From Candidatus Cloacimonadota bacterium (lineage in GTDB: Bacteria; Cloacimonadota; Cloacimonadia; Cloacimonadales; TCS61): DNA of 9,041 bases. Of this stretch, positions 6,306 through 9,041 are shown in pieces. The translations under genes and the position numbers were made by a program. Positions within the stretch are counted from its first letter, which is position 1, and each line of letters opens with the position of its first letter. The DNA lies in NCBI GenBank assembly GCA_023133395.1, contig JAGLWO010000544.1, positions 1 through 9,041 of the forward strand, in the 5' to 3' direction. The notes beneath the pieces are model-generated. The model worked only from the letters and a program-made list of their open reading frames with translations. It was not told where the DNA came from and did not search any database.

Positions 6306-9041
6306 AACCTGTGGAACTAAAATGTTTTCTGTGTTTGTAACTACCACAGATACCGTATTAGATGGCTCAGATTCCCCTTCATTATAAAGAGCTGTTACAA
6401 AATATTCATGAGTACCTGCGCCAGGAATCGGATCAGAATATGTAGTTATTGTTGGATCTTCAATGTAAGCTATTTCCGTACCATCACGATAGACTGTGTA
6501 CCCTAAAAGTTCACGCATTGTATTTGGTGCATCCCAATTTAAGATTATATCATCACCGGAAATAACATAAGTCAGATTTTGCGGTGGGAAAAGATAATTC
6601 AGTGTGATATCAACTGTAGTTATTTGATTTTCTACAACCACGATATCTTCTATTATTGTTGTTTGGTATCCATCAAGAGTGGCAAAAAGATTATAAATTC
6701 CCGGTGCTATAGTAAAGCTGTAATTACCTGAAGCATTAGGAGAAGTTGTGATGTTGCCCATTTCTATAAGGCAATCTTCCACATTTCCCGTGCCACCATT
6801 CAGATCAACTAATCCTTCCACTGTACCTGTACCGGCAGCTTGACCACCGGAAACACAGAGAACCGTGCCGTTACGTCCACCAATAATCATTTCCCAAGAA
6901 CCATCATTGGCAATATCGGGAATGCCGGCAATAGCATCAACTGCTGTTCCCACGCTGATCGAACCTAATTCTGCGCCGGTTGCACCATCCAGGAAGTAAC
7001 CATAGTTACTTTGGAAAAGCGTACCCCATACGATATCGTTGATTCCATCACCTGTAATGTCAGCAATTTTATCTACTACCCAGGGTTGGTCTGCCACGGG
7101 GTGAGACCAAATATTCTGTCCGGTAAAACCATCTATCACCACAGCATTATCTATAGAACTTCGAGCGATTGCAATATCGGGATGTCCATCACCATTTACA
7201 TCGTTCAGAGTTTCGAATCTGATAATAAGGCAGGTTCCTATATTTCCATACCACAACATTGAACCATTTGTTGCATTAAGAGCATAATAATTTCCAGCAA
7301 AATCTCCAGCAACTATATCATTGTATCCATCACCGCTTATGTCGTCAACCTGGGAAAGGGCCCAAACAGAAGAGCCACCGGTAGTAAATTCCCACATCTG
7401 GGTACCGTTTGCTCCATTGATCCCAAATACCTTTCCCTCAGTTTCATAAGAATTGGAAGCACCTGCAATTGCATCAGGGATACCGTCACCGGTTACGTCT
7501 TCAATACCGATACAACTGAATTTTGGTCCTGCAACATAAAAATCCCAGATAATCGAGCCATTTGTGCCATCGATACAAAAAACTCTTTGTGCGTCACCAC
7601 CTGTTGCTGCTAAAACATCAAGAATGCCATCGTTATTGTAATCGTAGGAAACATCTACCTGGTAAATCCAACCACCATCGCCGTAAACATTTGTAAAATA
7701 AACCCAGATCTCATCACCGGTTTTTCCAGAAAGAGCTCTTATTGCACGATCACCCCAAGCTGTTCCTACAATTACATCATCGTAACCATCAGCATCTATA
7801 TCTTCGATGATATTTAAAGAATTCTGAGTATAAATGCTTCCTGAATAGATTTCTGTTTCCCAGAGAATATCACCAGAAACGGATGCATTTCCATTAAAGC
7901 AGCGAACATAATAATCTTCCGAGCAGATAATCACATCATCCACGCTATCCCCGGAAATGTCAGGAATCGGAACAATTGCTTTGGGACTGTTATCATAACC
8001 TGTTGTTATCTGATACTGCCATAAGGTTTGACCTATAGGATATTCAGAATCATCACCGCTGCCATTCAAGCCAACTCCGTATATTGGTTGGATAGGATCG
8101 TTGCTGTGAATATTTAAAGCTCCGCTGTAGTTGATTGCAGCTTCCGGGCTGAACCAAATACGCAGGTCGTATGTTTCTATTGGAGCTAATATTATTGGAA
8201 GGACTACCGTATCATCTATAAAGAAATGAGTATCATCAAATTCCAGAGTTGTTATTTCCAACGTCCCTGAACCCTGATTACTGATCTCAATGAACCTGCC
8301 TGTAACTGCTCCCACGCGGACTGACCCGTAATTTAATGAGTTTGGAGAAACAACGATCTGTGGATCATCGGTAATGCCATATCCGCTCAGATTCACTTCT
8401 TCTGAAGGATTAACCGGATCGTTTGATTCAATGGTTAATAAACAATTGAAAGGACCCCAGCTAGAAGGATCAAAGTAAATTGTGAAATTTTCAGTATTTC
8501 CCACAAGGATAACAATAGGTAAGACTTCATCAGTATAGAATTCGTTTATAGCAAAGTTCATTGCATCAATGAAAAGATCAGCAGTACCAATGTTTGTAAC
8601 CGGAAGTTCTACTGATTCAGGTTGACCGATAATTGTATTACCGAAATCATATTGGTCGAATCCCAGTTGAATGGCTGGAGTACCTGCTCCACCAAGATCA
8701 ACTTTATAGAGAAAATCTACATCATATCCCTGACCATTATCACAATACCACAGGTATTGTCCATCCCAGACTATTCCTGCAGGATCGGAACTTTCGGAAG
8801 GATTTGTTTCCAGAAGTGTTCCGGTTACAGGATCGATCTTATATAGAGCATCACCCCAGTAATCTGCCATCCAGAGATTATCATTTTCCAGGCAAAGATC
8901 CCAGGGCTGGTTATCGGGTGCAGGAAATTGCTGGAGAATAGCTCCGGTATTGTCGACCTTATAAATTTCTCCATCAGGATCATAATAGGCAGCAACCCAG
9001 AAATTTCCATTATCATAGGCAATGCCGGACATATAATGTGC
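6033..9041 (-). CDS. Large secreted multidomain FG-GAP/Hydin-repeat protein with C-terminal sorting domain (5' end outside the window)
   Basis: The reading frame stays open to the window edge (Ala-His-Tyr precede the first Met at 9032) and there is no signal peptide, so the N-terminus is missing; 1,002 residues are visible. Numbering from that Met: 1-115 hold three propeller-like repeats with NFWVA, NLWMADY and YLWYCD strands; 120-218 and 223-326 are two ASPM/SPD-2/Hydin-type Ig repeats; 334-730 is a beta-propeller of eight calcium-loop repeats; 735-812 is a carboxypeptidase-regulatory-like sandwich; 816-898 is FN3-like; 910-999 is a FlgD/Por-type secretion and sorting domain beginning G914-N-Y-P-N-P-F-N-P. 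Such architectures are exported and anchored on the surface or released, and often bind carbohydrate, protein or debris. No catalytic motif was recognised. The GNAT gene starts 20 nt beyond its stop, so read-through is possible. Export by type IX secretion is inferred from the sorting domain only. Confidence 0.9.
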   Translation of the reverse strand, partial: AHYMSGIAYDNGNFWVAAYYDPDGEIYKVDNTGAILQQFPAPDNQPWDLCLENDNLWMADYWGDALYKIDPVTGTLLETNPSESSDPAGIVWDGQYLWYCDNGQGYDVDFLYKVDLGGAGTPAIQLGFDQYDFGNTIIGQPESVELPVTNIGTADLFIDAMNFAINEFYTDEVLPIVILVGNTENFTIYFDPSSWGPFNCLLTIESNDPVNPSEEVNLSGYGITDDPQIVVSPNSLNYGSVRVGAVTGRFIEISNQGSGTLEITTLEFDDTHFFIDDTVVLPIILAPIETYDLRIWFSPEAAINYSGALNIHSNDPIQPIYGVGLNGSGDDSEYPIGQTLWQYQITTGYDNSPKAIVPIPDISGDSVDDVIICSEDYYVRCFNGNASVSGDILWETEIYSGSIYTQNSLNIIEDIDADGYDDVIVGTAWGDRAIRALSGKTGDEIWVYFTNVYGDGGWIYQVDVSYDYNNDGILDVLAATGGDAQRVFCIDGTNGSIIWDFYVAGPKFSCIGIEDVTGDGIPDAIAGASNSYETEGKVFGINGANGTQMWEFTTGGSSVWALSQVDDISGDGYNDIVAGDFAGNYYALNATNGSMLWYGNIGTCLIIRFETLNDVNGDGHPDIAIARSSIDNAVVIDGFTGQNIWSHPVADQPWVVDKIADITGDGINDIVWGTLFQSNYGYFLDGATGAELGSISVGTAVDAIAGIPDIANDGSWEMIIGGRNGTVLCVSGGQAAGTGTVEGLVDLNGGTGNVEDCLIEMGNITTSPNASGNYSFTIAPGIYNLFATLDGYQTTIIEDIVVVENQITTVDITLNYLFPPQNLTYVISGDDIILNWDAPNTMRELLGYTVYRDGTEIAYIEDPTITTYSDPIPGAGTHEYFVTALYNEGESEPSNTVSVVVTNTENILVPQVTKLNGNYPNPFNPSTTISFQLAENSPVELVIYNIKGQKVKELINSNLDAGYYKAVWNGKDDQNRSVSSGIYFYKMKSGKYVSTGKCIQLK
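6843..8033 (-). repeat. Eight-repeat hybrid FG-GAP/PQQ-like beta-propeller in the large secreted protein
   Basis: Eight units spaced about 47-53 residues apart each contain a calcium-type loop: DISGDSVDD, DIDADGYDD, DYNNDGILD, DVTGDGIPD, DISGDGYND, DVNGDGHPD, DITGDGIND and DIANDGSWE (starting at residues 358, 411, 464, 512, 564, 611, 658 and 706). Most are followed some 15-20 residues later by an N/DG-x-x-G-x-x-x-W strand, as in LSGKTGDEIW, IDGTNGSIIW and IDGFTGQNIW, which is the PQQ-propeller signature. The first loop lacks its Gly, the last lacks its final Asp, and the seventh unit has lost the Trp, as expected for edge blades. Confidence 0.8.
8055..8675 (-). repeat. Two tandem ASPM/SPD-2/Hydin-type Ig repeats in the large secreted protein
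   Basis: Both copies are about 100 residues and share the sequence of strands: YDFGNTIIGQ / LNYGSVRVGA, then VTNIGTADL / ISNQGSGTL, then IYFDPSSWG / IWFSPEAAI, then IESNDPVNPS / IHSNDPIQPI, closing with LSGYG / LNGSG. The SNDP motif is a hallmark of the choice-of-anchor-D/Hydin family. These are structural spacer or adhesion modules. Confidence 0.8.
8690..9041 (-). repeat. N-terminal propeller-like repeat region of the large secreted protein (partial)
   Basis: Three units of roughly 45 residues follow the pattern GI/DL-hydrophobic-N/D-x-LW-V/M/Y-A/C-D ... LYKVD: SGIAYDNGNFWVAAY...IYKVD, then WDLCLENDNLWMADY...LYKID, then GIVWDGQYLWYCD...LYKVD. This is the style of NHL/SMP-30-like propeller blades. 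Further blades are likely upstream of the window edge. Confidence 0.65.

Noticed and set aside
6843..8033. Tandem repeats in the secreted protein as a CRISPR array or DNA-level satellite
   Set aside because: The similarity is at protein level only; unit lengths vary by several codons and there are no identical DNA repeats with unique spacers.

Overview
The window looks like chromosomal DNA of an AT-rich, anaerobe-type bacterium of the Fibrobacteres-Chlorobi-Bacteroidetes (FCB) superphylum, with Candidatus Cloacimonadota or a close relative the best guess. The main evidence is the C-terminus of the large secreted protein at 6033-9041. It carries the NYPNPFNPSTTISFQL motif and a FlgD/Por-type sorting domain ending in a short basic tail, a style typical of Cloacimonadota, Marinimicrobia and related FCB lineages. 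The assignment is inferred from protein style; no marker gene is present.

Left part (1-3394, + strand): three closely spaced genes form a probable operon. They encode a small histidine-poor cupin (9-278), a compact FMN-dependent nitroreductase-family protein (288-794) and a full-length ClpB disaggregase (821-3394). Gaps are 9 and 26 nt and each gene has its own Shine-Dalgarno sequence. The grouping suggests redox or stress and protein-quality functions, but no heat-shock regulatory element lies in the window.

Middle part (3471-5165, - strand): a compact two-gene type II restriction-modification cassette. The methyltransferase comes first (TSPPY amino-methyltransferase, probably N4-cytosine) and is followed after 12 nt by an MvaI/BcnI-family restriction endonuclease. 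It is visibly more AT-rich than its surroundings and lies tail-to-tail with clpB, which suits a horizontally acquired cassette. Points of interest are an Asn where MvaI is thought to have a catalytic Asp, a Cys/His cluster near the methyltransferase N-terminus, and a methyltransferase start codon that may be mis-set (TTG at 5150 rather than ATG at 5165).

Right part (5227-9041, - strand): a GNAT acetyltransferase fused to a thioredoxin-like/YoaP-like C-terminal domain (start at 6012), preceded upstream by a very large secreted protein whose 5' end lies beyond the window. That protein combines an N-terminal propeller-like repeat region, two ASPM/SPD-2/Hydin-type Ig repeats, an eight-repeat hybrid FG-GAP/PQQ-like beta-propeller with calcium loops, a carboxypeptidase-regulatory-like domain, an FN3 domain and the sorting domain. 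The 20-nt gap between the two genes would allow co-transcription, although their functions look unrelated.

No tRNA, rRNA, CRISPR array or insertion sequence was seen. There is no gene-free stretch longer than about 80 bases.
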